This document shows positions 16,322-16,792 of a stretch of DNA of 16,792 bases, piece after piece. The stretch's first letter is position 1. Every line of letters starts with the position of its first letter. The notes under the pieces were generated by a model. That model had not been told where the DNA came from. It saw only the letters and a list, made by a program, of their open reading frames with translations, and ran no database searches. The DNA is from Sporisorium sorghi (Eukaryota; Basidiomycota; Ustilaginomycetes; Ustilaginales; Ustilaginaceae), in contig JALCCG010000336.1 in NCBI GenBank assembly GCA_023212695.1, positions 4,765-21,556 of the forward strand, given 5' to 3'. A program made the position numbers and the translations under genes.

Positions 16322-16792
16322 ATGGTCAACATCTCTCCCCGCAAGAAGGTTGCTAGGATGCAGCTGAGGCTAGAGCGTGATCAGCAGGAAGAAAGAATCC
16401 AAGCTGCTCTGGTTGCTTTCAGTCAAGGTCGCTTCAAAAACCTCAAGGCTGCTGCCCTGCAACATCAGATCCCATACAAGACCCTCTACAACCGCAAGAA
16501 TGGTAGAAAGAGCTGCACCGAGGCTTTCAAAGACCTTCAGGCTCTCCCACCAGCAGCTGAGGATGTTTTAGTGCAGCATATCCGCAGGCAGGCAGACTTT
16601 GGCTTCCCTGTCACACCACAGGCACTCAAGAACTTAGCACAGCAGCTTCTACGTCAACACACCAGCAACAACAACACTATGTTTGGGACAAACTGGGTTG
16701 CAGCTTTCACCCACTGGCACCCAGAGCTGAAGACCTTCTACTCCCACATCATGGATGCACAGAGAGTGCTAGCAGGTGATCCCAAGGTGGTT
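16322..16792 (+). mobile_element. pogo/Tigger-like transposase, N-terminal part, cut by the window edge
   Basis: An open frame of 157 codons from an ATG in good context (CACAATGG) to the last base, with no stop. Residues about 25-65 look like a psq-type helix-turn-helix (AALVAFSQGRFKNLKAAALQ, then IPYKTLYNRKNG at 50-61). Residues about 66-150 match a CENP-B-type DNA-binding region: EDVLVQHIRRQADFGFPVTP (80-99), FGTNWVAAFTHWHPEL (121-136) and MDAQRV (144-149). Together they are the N-terminal DNA-binding half of pogo-like Tc1/mariner-superfamily transposases; the DDE catalytic domain would follow outside the window. Codons such as TTA, CTA, AGA and GTT and the lower GC content differ from the neighbouring genes, as expected for a mobile element. 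Whether it is intact, broken or domesticated cannot be judged here. Confidence 0.82.

Overview
The window is nuclear DNA from a fungus. Nine genes are complete, and a tenth runs off the right edge. They are packed tightly on both strands. Coding DNA is GC-rich, five of the nine complete genes appear intronless, and the introns are mostly 69-115 nt with GTRAGT donors and CTRAY branch sites. This style and the protein sequences fit a smut-type basidiomycete (Ustilaginomycotina). That placement is my inference; no species can be named from the sequence alone.

Left part (1-5882). The first ~140 bases are homopolymer-rich and may be poor sequence or a contig edge. Then come a mitochondrial citramalyl-CoA lyase-like protein (CLYBL/CitE family, +), a kappa-class glutathione transferase with a peroxisomal AKL tail (+, two introns), a classical protein tyrosine phosphatase (-), and an ER-type TBC Rab-GAP of the Gyp8/TBC1D20 family (+). 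The phosphatase and the GAP diverge from a 187-bp shared promoter region.

Middle part (5883-12505). This holds proteasome subunit alpha-2 (Pre8, -, one intron), the nucleolar WD-repeat protein Enp2/NOL10 (-, one intron), mitochondrial ribosomal protein uL11m (+, two introns) and the mitochondrial Fe-S scaffold Isu1 (-, intronless). These are conserved housekeeping genes. Several have poly(dA:dT) tracts in their upstream regions.

Right part (12506-16792). About 2.1 kb without a recognisable gene leads to a secreted, heavily N-glycosylated, probably GPI-anchored alpha/beta-hydrolase-like protein. Its nucleophile-elbow serine is replaced by glycine. Beyond it the base composition and codon choice change, and an open reading frame with psq-type and CENP-B-type helix-turn-helix regions begins. 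It is the start of a pogo/Tigger-like transposase, preceded by a 13-bp inverted repeat.

The genes do not form one pathway. Three products are predicted mitochondrial (CLYBL-like, uL11m, Isu1) and one peroxisomal; this looks like ordinary fungal gene scatter rather than a cluster. The most unusual items are the Ser-to-Gly hydrolase and the mobile-element end with its interleaved inverted repeats.
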